From an uncultured Collinsella sp. (GTDB lineage Bacteria; Actinomycetota; Coriobacteriia; Coriobacteriales; Coriobacteriaceae), in NCBI GenBank assembly GCA_958405565.1, contig CATYEN010000048.1, forward strand, positions 1 through 19,000: a stretch of 19,000 nt of DNA, written 5' to 3'. The position numbers and the translations under genes were made by a program. Positions 12,006 through 18,992 of the stretch are shown here, piece by piece. The notes beneath the pieces are model-generated. The model did no database searches. It was not told the DNA's origin and worked only from the letters and a program-made list of their open reading frames with translations. The stretch's first letter is position 1, and each line of letters starts with the position of its first letter.

Positions 12006-13436
12006 ATGGCTCTTTGGGGCGGTCGTTTTGAGGCGGGAGTGGCCGAGGTCACGCAGGAGTTTGGCGCGTCGCTGCCGGTCGACAAACATCTCTATAAGCA
12101 GGATATCGCCGGTTCTAAGGCGCATGCCAAGATGCTGGCGGCCCAGGGCATCATCAGTGCCGAGGATGAGCAGGCGATTGCCGAGGGCCTGACCGGAATC
12201 GAACAGGATATCGATGCCGGCAACTTCACCTTCGATATCAACGACGAGGACATCCATATGTCCATCGAGAGCGAGCTGACGCGTCGCATCGGCGAGGCCG
12301 GTAAGCGCTTGCATACCGGGCGTTCGCGCAACGACCAGGTGGCGACCGATACGCGCCTGGGCGTCAAGGCGTTGGCCAAGGAGCTCATGGAGGCCAATCT
12401 TGAGTTGCGTCATGTGCTGGTGGATGCGGCCAAGAAGTACGACAAGGTGATTCTGCCGGGCTACACGCACATGCAGCATGCTCAGCCCGTGCTGCTGTCA
12501 CATCATCTGCTGGCGTATTCCTGGATGTTCGCGCGCGACTTTACACGCCTGAAGGCCGCCTTTGATGCCGCCGACAACTGCCCGCTGGGTGCTGCCGCGC
12601 TTGCCGGTACGAGCTATCCACTCGATCGTCAGATGACGGCTGCCGAGCTTGGCTTTGCGGGTGTGATTCCCAACTCGCTCGATGCGGTTTCCGACCGTGA
12701 TTTCCTGCTCGATCTGCATTACGCCGGCTCCGTCATGGCCATGCACCTGTCGCGTTTTTCCGAGGAGATCGTGCTGTGGTCGAGCTCCGAATTTGGCTTC
12801 ATCACGCTTTCCGACTCCTACTCCACCGGCTCGTCCATCATGCCGCAGAAGAAGAACCCCGACTTTGCCGAGCTTATTCGCGGCAAGAGCGGCCGTGTCT
12901 ATGGCAACCTGGTGCAGCTGCTTGTGACCATGAAGGGCCTGCCGCTGGCCTATAACAAGGACTTGCAGGAGGACAAGGAGGGCGCGCTCGATACCGCCCA
13001 TACGCTTATGCAGTGCTTGTCCGTTATGGCGGGCATGATCTCGACCTGGACTGTCAACGAGGACGCCATGGCGCGCGAGTGCAGCGTGGGACATCTTGCC
13101 GCCACCGATGTTGCCGATTACCTGGCCAAGCGTGGCCTGCCGTTCCGCGAGGCACATGCCGTGGTGGGGCATCTGGTCCTGATGTGTGAGAAGCGCGGCT
13201 GCAATCTTGAGGACCTGCCGTTTGAGGTGTTCCAGGAGGCAAGCCCGCTCTTTGAGCGCGATATTACCGAGGCGCTCGACATCCCGTCGATTGTCGCCGC
13301 GCGCACGACCGAGGGCGGTACCGCCCCTGTCGCTGTTGCCGTGCAGCTGCAGCGTGCCGAGGCACAACTCGTTGCCGACGAAGGTGTGTTTGGCTCGTTG
13401 ACTAAGGTCGTCGAGATGGGCCACGGAGCTAATTAG
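12006..13436 (+). CDS. argH: Argininosuccinate lyase
   Basis: A 476-residue cytoplasmic enzyme of the fumarase/aspartase superfamily that splits argininosuccinate into arginine and fumarate, the last step of arginine synthesis. It begins with the typical MALWGGRF. It carries HTGRSRNDQVATD, the histidine region GYTHMQHAQP, and the superfamily signature GSSIMPQKKNPD at residues 275-286, including the flexible-loop serine. Length fits the family (455-480). ATG 12006 is preceded by AAAGGGG with 8 bases spacing; an in-frame TTG at 11985 is not needed. It is the partner of argG, separated by a terminator and a small ORF, so it may have its own promoter, though I found no convincing -35/-10 pair. 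Confidence 0.97.
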   Translation: MALWGGRFEAGVAEVTQEFGASLPVDKHLYKQDIAGSKAHAKMLAAQGIISAEDEQAIAEGLTGIEQDIDAGNFTFDINDEDIHMSIESELTRRIGEAGKRLHTGRSRNDQVATDTRLGVKALAKELMEANLELRHVLVDAAKKYDKVILPGYTHMQHAQPVLLSHHLLAYSWMFARDFTRLKAAFDAADNCPLGAAALAGTSYPLDRQMTAAELGFAGVIPNSLDAVSDRDFLLDLHYAGSVMAMHLSRFSEEIVLWSSSEFGFITLSDSYSTGSSIMPQKKNPDFAELIRGKSGRVYGNLVQLLVTMKGLPLAYNKDLQEDKEGALDTAHTLMQCLSVMAGMISTWTVNEDAMARECSVGHLAATDVADYLAKRGLPFREAHAVVGHLVLMCEKRGCNLEDLPFEVFQEASPLFERDITEALDIPSIVAARTTEGGTAPVAVAVQLQRAEAQLVADEGVFGSLTKVVEMGHGAN

Positions 13437-13481
13437 CTTATAGGATGCGTCTGTCTGGTGCGTTCATCATATCTTGCCTTT

Positions 13482-13513
13482 ACGGGTGCTCGCTACGGTG
13501 GGCGCCCGTTTTG
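13482..13513 (+). terminator. Terminator after argH
   Basis: ACGGGTGCTC (13482-13491) pairs with GGGCGCCCGT (13500-13509) over 10 bp including two G-U pairs, and TTTTGTT follows. It begins 45 bases after the argH stop. Confidence 0.85.
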
Positions 13514-13721
13514 TTATAGGGAAGGAAGGAGCTTGTCGAGAACTTTTGTAGGACCTTTGGGCAGGTTGTGAAGGGGATACGTTTGCGGGTGGCAACCGAC
13601 CGTCTGATCTGTTCGATGCGGTTGATGGGCGGTCGGATGGTACTCTAGTCGGGCTTCGGAACAGAAGTGACACATATGGAGCGCTTCAATTAATAATAAC
13701 GCTTCAATAAACGGCTTTTTG
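13514..13721. other. Intergenic space before ndk with hairpin and direct repeats
   Basis: No gene is supported here. CCGACCGTC (13596-13604) can pair with the GGCGGTCGG at 13628-13636 across a 23-base loop, with one wobble. CGCTTCAAT occurs twice as a direct repeat (13682-13690 and 13700-13708), 18 bases apart start to start, just upstream of the likely ndk promoter, and might be a regulator site. The GGGTGGCAACCG at 13587-13598 looks faintly like a T-box but lacks the rest of one. Confidence 0.5.
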
Positions 13722-13750
13722 TTTAACTGCAGCTAGAACTCTGTTACGAT
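13722..13750 (+). promoter_or_regulatory. Likely promoter of ndk
   Basis: TTTAAC (13722-13727) and TACGAT (13745-13750) are spaced by exactly 17 bases, and the -10 box is preceded by TGT, making an extended -10 (TGTTACGAT). The start would fall near 13757, about 57 bases before the ndk ATG. Confidence 0.6.
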
Positions 13751-13813
13751 GCAGTCCAGGCGGGTGCCGGAATGGGACTTGGGCACGCGCGAACCTACTT
13801 GAAAGGCTACCTT

Positions 13814-14218
13814 ATGGCTATCGAGAAGACCTTCATCATGATTAAGCCCGACGCCGTGCGCGATCGCAAGATCGGCGAGATCGTTGCTCGCATTGAGCGC
13901 AGCGGCCTTGTCATCGAGCGCATGGAGATGACCACGCTCGAGCGCGCTACCGTCGAGGAGCACTACGCCCATCTGGCCGACAAGCCCTTCTTTGGCGATC
14001 TCTGCGACTTTATGACGAGCGGTCCGGTCGTCAAGATGGTTGTTTCCGGTCTTTCCGCCGTCTCCAAGATGCGCACCCTTATGGGCGCCACCAACCCGCT
14101 TGATGCTGCTCCTGGCACCATCCGCGGCGACTTCGCTGTCGATGTCAACGCCAACGTGATTCACGGCTCCGACTGCCTGGAGAACGCCGAGATCGAGATC
14201 AAGCGCTTCTTTGGCTAA
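13814..14218 (+). CDS. ndk: Nucleoside diphosphate kinase
   Basis: A 134-residue cytoplasmic enzyme that balances NTP and dNTP pools by moving the gamma phosphate through a phosphohistidine. Visible motifs are TFIMIKPDAV at the N-terminus (Lys11), the GATNPLDAAPGTIRGDFA segment (residues 91-108) and the active-site NVIHGSD with His117. It is slightly shorter than many family members (about 135-150). ATG 13814 has GAAAGG about 7 bases upstream. Two positions are unusual: the segment normally reading GENAV is GLSAV here (Asn to Ser next to the nucleotide), and the residue after HGSD is Cys rather than Ser. The gene appears monocistronic, with its own promoter and a strong terminator. Confidence 0.96.
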   Translation: MAIEKTFIMIKPDAVRDRKIGEIVARIERSGLVIERMEMTTLERATVEEHYAHLADKPFFGDLCDFMTSGPVVKMVVSGLSAVSKMRTLMGATNPLDAAPGTIRGDFAVDVNANVIHGSDCLENAEIEIKRFFG

Positions 14219-14256
14219 ATCAGCTTTGACTCCTTAAAGCTGTTAGCGTGTGGCTT

Positions 14257-14295
14257 GGGCGTCGCGGAACTCCATCCGCGGCGCCCTTTTATATT
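14257..14295 (+). terminator. Terminator after ndk
   Basis: GGGCGTCGCGGA (14257-14268) pairs with TCCGCGGCGCCC (14275-14286) over 12 bp with one G-U pair, followed by TTTTATATT. A weaker 7-bp hairpin, CAGCTTT with AAAGCTG (14221-14242), lies just after the stop codon. Confidence 0.92.
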
Positions 14296-14297
14296 CC

Positions 14298-14330
14298 AGT
14301 AGATTTTTGGGACATGCCTAGAAATCTACT
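14298..14330. repeat. Short inverted repeat between ndk and rpiB
   Basis: AGTAGATTT (14298-14306) and AAATCTACT (14322-14330) form a perfect 9-bp stem around TTGGGACATGCCTAG. It lies between the ndk terminator and the rpiB terminator and is not needed by either. The AGATTT...TGGGACA wording recurs at about 8584-8595 after polA. Confidence 0.7.
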
Positions 14331-14374
14331 AAAGAGCCCCCGCCTGGAATGTGCGTGCATTCCAGGCGGGGGCT
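14329..14374 (-). terminator. Terminator after rpiB
   Basis: A perfect 17-bp stem (14335-14351 with 14358-14374) with a six-base loop. On the minus strand it is followed by CTTTAG. It lies 28 bases past the rpiB stop. The long GC-rich stem compensates for the short T-run, and it may stop transcription in both directions between the convergent ndk and rpiB. Confidence 0.8.
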
Positions 14375-14401
14375 GTCGTTAGCGTATGGCGTTGTAAGTC
14401 T

Positions 14402-14869
14402 TTAGGCCTCGTCGACGACCTTGAGACCGCGGGTCTGGTCGATCTCGTTGAGGAGGTTGACGCGACGCTCGTGGCGGCCACCCTCAAACTCGGCGTCGAG
14501 CCACTCGTCGACGATCATCTTGGCGAGCTCGGAGCCCACGACGCGAGCGCCAAAGGCGAGCACGTTGGTGTTGTTGTGCATGCGCGAGAGCTTGGCGCTG
14601 AAGGGCTCGGAGCACACGACGGCGCGAACGCCCTCGACCTTGTTGGCGGCAAGGCTAATGCCGACGCCGGTACCGCAGATCAGGATGCCCAGATCGATGT
14701 CGCCGTTGGCTACGGCCTTGCCCACCTTGTAGCCGGCGATGGGGTAATCGAAGCTCTCGGAGGTGTCGGTGCCAAAGTTGACGACCTCGCAGCCGCGCTC
14801 CTTCAGGTGCTCGGAAATGATGTTCTTGAGCTCGACGGCGGCGTGGTCGTTACCGATACCGATCTTCAT
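14402..14869 (-). CDS. rpiB: Ribose-5-phosphate isomerase B
   Basis: A 155-residue cytoplasmic enzyme of the RpiB/LacAB family interconverting ribulose 5-phosphate and ribose 5-phosphate in the pentose phosphate pathway. The N-terminus GIGNDHAAVELK matches the family GSDHAG region. The catalytic loop GILICGTGVGISLAANK carries Cys65 and Thr67, and RMHNNTNVLAFGARVVG carries His98. Length fits RpiB (about 145-155). The catalytic cysteine supports RpiB over galactose-6-phosphate isomerase subunit LacB, but the closely related allose-phosphate isomerases cannot be excluded. ATG 14869 is preceded by AGAGAGGA at about 8 bases. A TTTGAC-17-TTTAAG pair upstream on the minus strand (around 14985-14950) is a possible promoter. 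Confidence 0.94.
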   Translation of the reverse strand: MKIGIGNDHAAVELKNIISEHLKERGCEVVNFGTDTSESFDYPIAGYKVGKAVANGDIDLGILICGTGVGISLAANKVEGVRAVVCSEPFSAKLSRMHNNTNVLAFGARVVGSELAKMIVDEWLDAEFEGGRHERRVNLLNEIDQTRGLKVVDEA

Positions 14870-15065
14870 GGATGGTTCCTCTCTGGTCCGTGCGGTGGAT
14901 TTGCTAAAGGTTTTACCGCGTTCGACTGCATGATAGCGCGTCTTTGGCTTAAACACTCGGGCGTTTTTTGGTCAAACGCTTTAGCAGACAACAAGACCTG
15001 CTTTTCATGAATGAATGCCGCCAGTTTGTGCTTGAGCGCCGTCCGCCGGAACCATGGTTGCGGTT

Positions 15066-15085
15066 TTTGATGCATTGTTATCAAA
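15066..15085. promoter_or_regulatory. Possible operator before the UPF0597 gene
   Basis: TTTGAT (15066-15071) and ATCAAA (15080-15085) form a 6-bp inverted repeat about 55 bases upstream of the start codon, in an AT-rich patch. TTGCGG (15058-15063) with TCAAAT (15081-15086) is a weak -35/-10 pair at 17 bases, which the repeat would overlap. This is suggestive only. Confidence 0.25.
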
Positions 15086-15140
15086 TAAAAGAGCTAATTA
15101 TTTTCGAGAGCCCAGCCCGTTATGCAAGCAGGAGATACCT

Positions 15141-16460
15141 ATGCCTACCGATTCCCTTCGTGATGCCGCGTTTTGCGATGTTTTGAACCGCGAGCTTGTC
15201 TGCGCGCTCGGCTGCACCGAGCCCATTGCCGTTGCCTATGCAGCGGCGTTGGCGAGCCAGACGCTCGGTTGCGAACCCGATCGTATGGACGTTGCCTGCT
15301 CGGGCAACATCATCAAGAACGTTAAGAGCGTGACCGTGCCCAACTCGGGCGGTATGCACGGTATTGAAGCTGCGGCCGTGCTGGGTGCCGTGGGCGGCGA
15401 CGCCAAGAGCGCGCTTGAGGTGCTCGAGAGCGTTAACGACGAAGATCGTGCTCGCGTGACCGAGCTCCTCGCTGACGCCGGCTACTGCGATGTGTCGCTT
15501 GTCGAGGGCGTGCCCAACCTCTACATCAAGGTGACCGCCACGGCCGGGGGCCATACCGCGGTCGTCGAGATTACCGACCACCACACCAATGTCACGTGCC
15601 ATACGCTCGACGGTATTCCGGTGTGCGGCAAGTCGGCGGGGGAGTGCGCCGCCTGCGCCGAGCGCGTCGTGGCTGAGCGGGCGGCGGATAAGGCCGACAC
15701 GCCCATGTCGATTGAGTCCATCATCGACTTTATCGAGGGCGGCGACATTGAGGGCGCCCGCGCTGCCGTTGAGCGTCAGATTGAGCTGAACGGCGCGATC
15801 AGTGCCGAGGGCCTCGCGCACGCTTGGGGCGCCGAGGTGGGCCGTACGCTGCTGGGCGCTCGTGCCGATGACGTCGCCTGCCGGGCCCGTGCCCGTGCGG
15901 CCGCCGGGTCCGACGCTCGCATGAACGGCTGCGCGCTGCCGGTCGCCATTGTGTGCGGCTCGGGCAATCAGGGCATTACCTGCGCCTTGCCCGTCATGGA
16001 GTATGCCGAATACCTGCGCTGCGACCACGAGCGCCTGGTGCGCGCCGTGATGCTGTCCGATCTTATCGCCGTGCATATCAAGAGCTATATTGGTGCGCTC
16101 TCGGCGTTTTGCGGTGCTATCTGCGCCGCGTGCGGCGCCGGCGCTGCGATTACCTGGCTGTGCGGTGGCACGCGCGAGCAGATTGGCGCGACGGTTTCGA
16201 ACACGCTCGGTAACGTTGGCGGCATCGTGTGCGATGGCGCCAAGGCGAGCTGTGCCGCCAAGATTTCGGCTGCCGTCGATGCGGCGATTCTGGGACATGA
16301 TATGGCCATGCAGGGTCGCGGCTTCCGTGCCGGCGAGGGCCTGATCCAAGATACCGTTGAACAGACGATCGCCAGCATGGGCTACGTAGGCCGCGTGGGC
16401 ATGAAGGACACTGACGTCGAGATCCTCAACATCATGATCGGCAAAACCCAGGTGTGTTAG
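15141..16460 (+). CDS. UPF0597 family protein, CyuA-like L-cysteine desulfidase
   Basis: A 439-residue protein of the UPF0597/SDH-alpha-like family that includes E. coli CyuA (YhaM) and the archaeal L-cysteine desulfidase, iron-sulfur enzymes that break L-cysteine into pyruvate, ammonia and sulfide. Conserved cysteine-bearing motifs are visible: CALGCTEP near residue 25, CSGNIIKN, GCALPVAIVCGSGNQG with ITCALPV, and CGAICAACGAGAA in the C-terminal half. These fit binding of a [4Fe-4S] cluster. Length is typical (about 430). ATG 15141 follows CAGGAG by 6 bases. The start of a nearly palindromic hairpin overlaps its stop codon. No transporter or regulator of cysteine uptake is adjacent, so the substrate (cysteine or serine) is inferred from the family only. 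Confidence 0.88.
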   Translation: MPTDSLRDAAFCDVLNRELVCALGCTEPIAVAYAAALASQTLGCEPDRMDVACSGNIIKNVKSVTVPNSGGMHGIEAAAVLGAVGGDAKSALEVLESVNDEDRARVTELLADAGYCDVSLVEGVPNLYIKVTATAGGHTAVVEITDHHTNVTCHTLDGIPVCGKSAGECAACAERVVAERAADKADTPMSIESIIDFIEGGDIEGARAAVERQIELNGAISAEGLAHAWGAEVGRTLLGARADDVACRARARAAAGSDARMNGCALPVAIVCGSGNQGITCALPVMEYAEYLRCDHERLVRAVMLSDLIAVHIKSYIGALSAFCGAICAACGAGAAITWLCGGTREQIGATVSNTLGNVGGIVCDGAKASCAAKISAAVDAAILGHDMAMQGRGFRAGEGLIQDTVEQTIASMGYVGRVGMKDTDVEILNIMIGKTQVC

Positions 16461-16487
16461 TTACGCGGGTTTACCAACCCGCGTAAC
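16460..16487 (+). terminator. Hairpin at the stop codon of the UPF0597 gene
   Basis: GTTACGCGGGTT (16460-16471) and AACCCGCGTAAC (16476-16487) form a perfect 12-bp stem with loop TACC. The first base of the stem is the last base of the TAG stop codon. There is no T-run after it, so it may stabilise the mRNA 3' end or work together with the next element. Confidence 0.55.
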
Positions 16488-16500
16488 GGGTCGACGCTGC

Positions 16501-16599
16501 AAACGCCCCTAAGCGGCAATCTGCCTTTCAATCGTCGGGCATGACCAAAAGGTCAATGCCCTCCTCTTTCAAGGCACCTTGCTCACTTAGGGGCGTTTT
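16501..16599. repeat. Nested multi-helix hairpin element
   Basis: The outer 13-bp helix is perfect (16501-16513 with 16586-16598). Inside are TGCCTT/AAGGCA and a terminal hairpin GGGCATGACC-AAAA-GGTCAATGCCC with a single bulged A. The whole forms one long interrupted stem of almost 100 bases. On the plus strand TTTT follows (16596-16599), so it can terminate the UPF0597 gene. It also lies 54 bases past the stop of the convergent HAD gene. It is larger and more regular than a normal terminator. Confidence 0.75.
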
Positions 16600-16652
16600 C
16601 GCTGACTTATGCTCAACTTATGACGTTGTTTTGCTCGGGCGAGAAGGTGGCC

Positions 16653-17411
16653 CTACGACAGCTCGTCGGCCACTTGATGTTCGTAGAAGGCTTCTACTAC
16701 GGCGTTGAAGTTGTGGGCGAAGTCTTCCATGGTGCCGCGCCAGGTGGCGCGTCCGGGCTTTCCCTGGCCGACGTAGGCGGTCTGGATGCCGCAATCGGGG
16801 CTGGGGAAGTCGCGCTTGGGGTCGTTGCCCACCATAAGGACCTCGTGCGGCTCGAGCCCCATGACCTGCAGCTGCTCAAGATAATACGTAGCGTCGGGCT
16901 TGCAGCGCGTTGCATTGCCCATGTGTGTCACGAGCTCGAAGGGCGCGTCGGTTAGCTCGCCCCATCCCATGCGGCACTCAATGGCGCCCTGGGGAAAACT
17001 GGGATTGGTAAAGAGTGCGCAGCGCAAGCCCGCGTCCTGCACGGCCTGAAGTGCGGCATGCGCGCCGGGCATGGCTTTCGCGTTGATCGCGTCGTCGTTC
17101 TTGTGCGGCAGCACCTCGCGCTCGTAGTAGGTAAATGCCTCGTAGATGGTGGGGTCCGAGAGGCAGATGCCACACCGGCGCTCGACCTCTTCCTGATAAA
17201 ACGTAAGGTTGGTGCGATTGTCCGTGCCGCTTCGGCGGTTGGCGTTGAGGTCGACCAGAATGGTGCCGAGGCGCGCCATCGTGCCGCCACGGCTACGACG
17301 GCCGATATCTGCGAGCATCGACGAGACATCCTTAAAATAGCGAAGGATAAACGCATTGAGGTTGATGCTAAGAAGCGTTTCGTCCATATCGAAAACGACA
17401 GCTTTGAGCAC
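16653..17411 (-). CDS. HAD-superfamily hydrolase
   Basis: A 252-residue cytoplasmic HAD hydrolase, probably a small-molecule phosphatase. Motif I VVFDMDETLL (nucleophile Asp8, Asp10) is right at the N-terminus. Motif II is FTNPS, the lysine is in RCKPDATYY, and motif IV is GNDPKRDF. The helical insert between motifs I and II suggests subclass I. I chose the GTG at 17411, with AGAAAGG (17425-17419) 7 bases upstream, because it places motif I where the family expects it. The ATG-started frame at 17564 would add about 50 residues overlapping the rpsA upstream region with no homologous look. It is divergent from rpsA. The substrate is unknown. Confidence 0.9.
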   Translation of the reverse strand: MLKAVVFDMDETLLSINLNAFILRYFKDVSSMLADIGRRSRGGTMARLGTILVDLNANRRSGTDNRTNLTFYQEEVERRCGICLSDPTIYEAFTYYEREVLPHKNDDAINAKAMPGAHAALQAVQDAGLRCALFTNPSFPQGAIECRMGWGELTDAPFELVTHMGNATRCKPDATYYLEQLQVMGLEPHEVLMVGNDPKRDFPSPDCGIQTAYVGQGKPGRATWRGTMEDFAHNFNAVVEAFYEHQVADELS

Positions 17412-17566
17412 GCGAGCACCTTTCTCGTAAATTCGATCTAGAATCGTTGGTTCCGGATACTTTACCCCAAAGCCATCCTGCGCACTGCTTATCGTCAAGT
17501 TGTGGAGACAGCAGTTCATAAGATTACGAAAAAGTCTCCACACGAGTAAAAAATCGCAGTTCACGC

Positions 17567-17595
17567 TTGAAATCGAAGTCGTTTCCCCGTAACCT
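17567..17595 (+). promoter_or_regulatory. Possible promoter of rpsA
   Basis: TTGAAA (17567-17572) is a strong -35 box and TAACCT (17590-17595) a mediocre -10, with exactly 17 bases between. TATACG directly follows and could be an alternative -10 at a poorer distance. Confidence 0.4.
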
Positions 17596-17697
17596 ATACG
17601 AACGTGATTGCATAAGCATCACATTAGTATCTGTCGGCTCCCGAGTGTTCCTAAACGTTGTGTGCTTGTCGCACCCTTCTGTAGGTCCTAGCAATCG

Positions 17698-17722
17698 GGG
17701 CCCCGTAGTTCGAAAGGGGTCC
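17698..17722 (+). promoter_or_regulatory. Hairpin hiding the rpsA ribosome site
   Basis: GGGCCCC (17698-17704) can pair with GGGGTCC (17716-17722) over 7 bp with one G-U pair, enclosing an 11-base loop. The 3' arm contains the GGGG of the ribosome site AAAGGGG (17713-17719). The 5' arm is also part of a palindrome, CGGGGCCCCG (17696-17705). Confidence 0.45.
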
Positions 17723-17726
17723 ACCT

Positions 17727-18893
17727 TTGAGTGAGATTCAGAACTCGTCCATTTTCTCTCTTGACGATGTCAACGAGGAGGAGATGAACAACCTCATCGA
17801 CGGTACGATTACCGACTTTGATGAGGGCGATCTCGTTAACGGCACTGTCGTTAAGATCGAGCATGACGAGGTGCTCGTTGACATCGGATTCAAGTCCGAG
17901 GGCGTTATCCCGGTCCGCGAGCTGTCCATCCGCAAGGACGCTAACCCTGCAGACATCGTTGCACTCGGTGATCCCATCGAGGCCCTGGTTCTCCAGAAGG
18001 AGGACAAGGACGGTCGTCTGGTCCTCTCCAAGAAGCGTGCTGAGTACGAGCGTGCTTGGAACCGCATCGAGGAGAAGTTCAACTCCGGCGAGAACGTTGA
18101 GGGCGAGGTTATCGAGGTTGTCAAGGGCGGCCTGATCCTCGACATCGGCCTGCGTGGCTTCCTGCCCGCTTCCCTCGTCGACCTCCGTCGTGTCAAGGAC
18201 CTCACCTCCTACATGGGCACCCGCATCGAGGCTCGCGTCATCGAGATGGACCGCAACCGCAACAACGTTGTCCTCTCCCGTCGCGTCGTGCTCGAGGAGT
18301 CCCGTAAGGCCGAGCGCTCTGAGATCCTGTCCAAGCTCAAGTCTGGCATGCGTCTCCAGGGCACCGTTTCCTCCATCGTCGACTTCGGCGCCTTCGTCGA
18401 CCTCGGCGGTATCGACGGCCTCATCCACATCTCCGAGCTCTCCTGGAACCACGTCAACCATCCTTCCGAGGTTGTCAAGGTCGGCCAGGAGGTCGAGGTC
18501 GAGGTTCTCGACGTCGATCTCAACCGCGAGCGCATCTCCCTGGGTCTCAAGCAGACCACCGAGGATCCGTGGCGCGCACTGGTCAAGAAGTACCCCGTCG
18601 GCGCTATCGTCGAGGGCACTGTGACCAAGCTTGTCCCGTTTGGCGCTTTCGTCGACCTGGGCGAGGGCATCGAGGGCCTGGTGCACATCTCCGAGATGGC
18701 CAACAAGCACGTCGATCAGCCTTCTCAGGTCACCCACGTGGGCGACAAGGTTCAGGTCAAGGTCATGGAGATCGACCTCGACCGTCGTCGTATCTCCCTG
18801 TCCATGAAGTCCGCTGCTGAGACTCTGGGCGTCGAGATCGAGGTTACCCCGCTGCCTTCCGAGAAGAAGGACGAGGAGACCGACGCCGAGTAA
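17727..18893 (+). CDS. rpsA: 30S ribosomal protein S1
   Basis: A 388-residue protein with four S1 (OB-fold RNA-binding) domains at about residues 33-103, 121-188, 206-275 and 292-361. The last two are the best conserved, with the repeated FGAFVDLG and GLxHISE signatures. S1 helps the 30S subunit bind and unfold mRNA. Four domains is the common form in high-GC Gram-positives, against six in E. coli. The start is a TTG at 17727 with AAAGGGG 7 bases upstream; the next in-frame ATG (residue 20) would cut off the N-terminal segment and has no better site. The C-terminus is an acidic and lysine-rich tail after residue 365. Its codons are strongly C-ending, as expected for a highly expressed gene. 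It is followed by a strong terminator. Confidence 0.96.
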   Translation: MSEIQNSSIFSLDDVNEEEMNNLIDGTITDFDEGDLVNGTVVKIEHDEVLVDIGFKSEGVIPVRELSIRKDANPADIVALGDPIEALVLQKEDKDGRLVLSKKRAEYERAWNRIEEKFNSGENVEGEVIEVVKGGLILDIGLRGFLPASLVDLRRVKDLTSYMGTRIEARVIEMDRNRNNVVLSRRVVLEESRKAERSEILSKLKSGMRLQGTVSSIVDFGAFVDLGGIDGLIHISELSWNHVNHPSEVVKVGQEVEVEVLDVDLNRERISLGLKQTTEDPWRALVKKYPVGAIVEGTVTKLVPFGAFVDLGEGIEGLVHISEMANKHVDQPSQVTHVGDKVQVKVMEIDLDRRRISLSMKSAAETLGVEIEVTPLPSEKKDEETDAE

Positions 18894-18917
18894 ATCGGTT
18901 TGACGATCATTTGTTTT

Positions 18918-18954
18918 AAGGGATCCGCCTGAAAGGGCGGGTCCCTTTTTGTTT
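18918..18954 (+). terminator. Terminator after rpsA
   Basis: AAGGGATCCGCC (18918-18929) pairs with GGCGGGTCCCTT (18936-18947) over 12 bp with one G-U pair, running into TTTTTGTTT. It begins 24 bases after the stop codon. Confidence 0.93.
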
Positions 18955-18969
18955 AAAGGCTTTAGCCTG

Positions 18970-18992
18970 TGCGTCGCGCGCAGCGCGGCGCA
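18970..18992. repeat. GC-rich inverted repeat at the window end
   Basis: TGCGTCGCGC (18970-18979) and GCGCGGCGCA (18983-18992) pair over 10 bp with one G-U pair and a three-base loop GCA. The window ends 8 bases later, so its context cannot be judged. Confidence 0.5.

Larger units (their letters stand above)
17412..17726. other. Divergent regulatory space between HAD gene and rpsA
   Basis: This 315-base space has no supported gene. It contains a 9-bp inverted repeat, TGTGGAGAC (17501-17509) with GTCTCCACA (17534-17542), and a smaller one, GTGAT (17604-17608) with ATCAC (17618-17622). It also holds the putative rpsA promoter and a hairpin covering the rpsA ribosome site. The long leader to rpsA (about 125 bases) is compatible with translational control. 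Confidence 0.6.

Noticed and set aside
13587..13598. GGGTGGCAACCG, resembling a T-box motif before ndk
   Set aside because: It has an extra base relative to the T-box consensus, only about 75 bases separate it from the argH terminator (too little for Stem I), and ndk is not an amino-acid gene.
16528..16610. Minus-strand short frame through the nested hairpin, ending in LLVMPDD
   Set aside because: It lacks a normal start codon for the full frame and lies inside a strong inverted repeat; the sequence is better explained by the RNA fold.
17412..17564. Extended N-terminus of the second HAD hydrolase
   Set aside because: The extra residues precede HAD motif I with no recognisable domain; GTG 17411 has a well-placed AGAAAGG.
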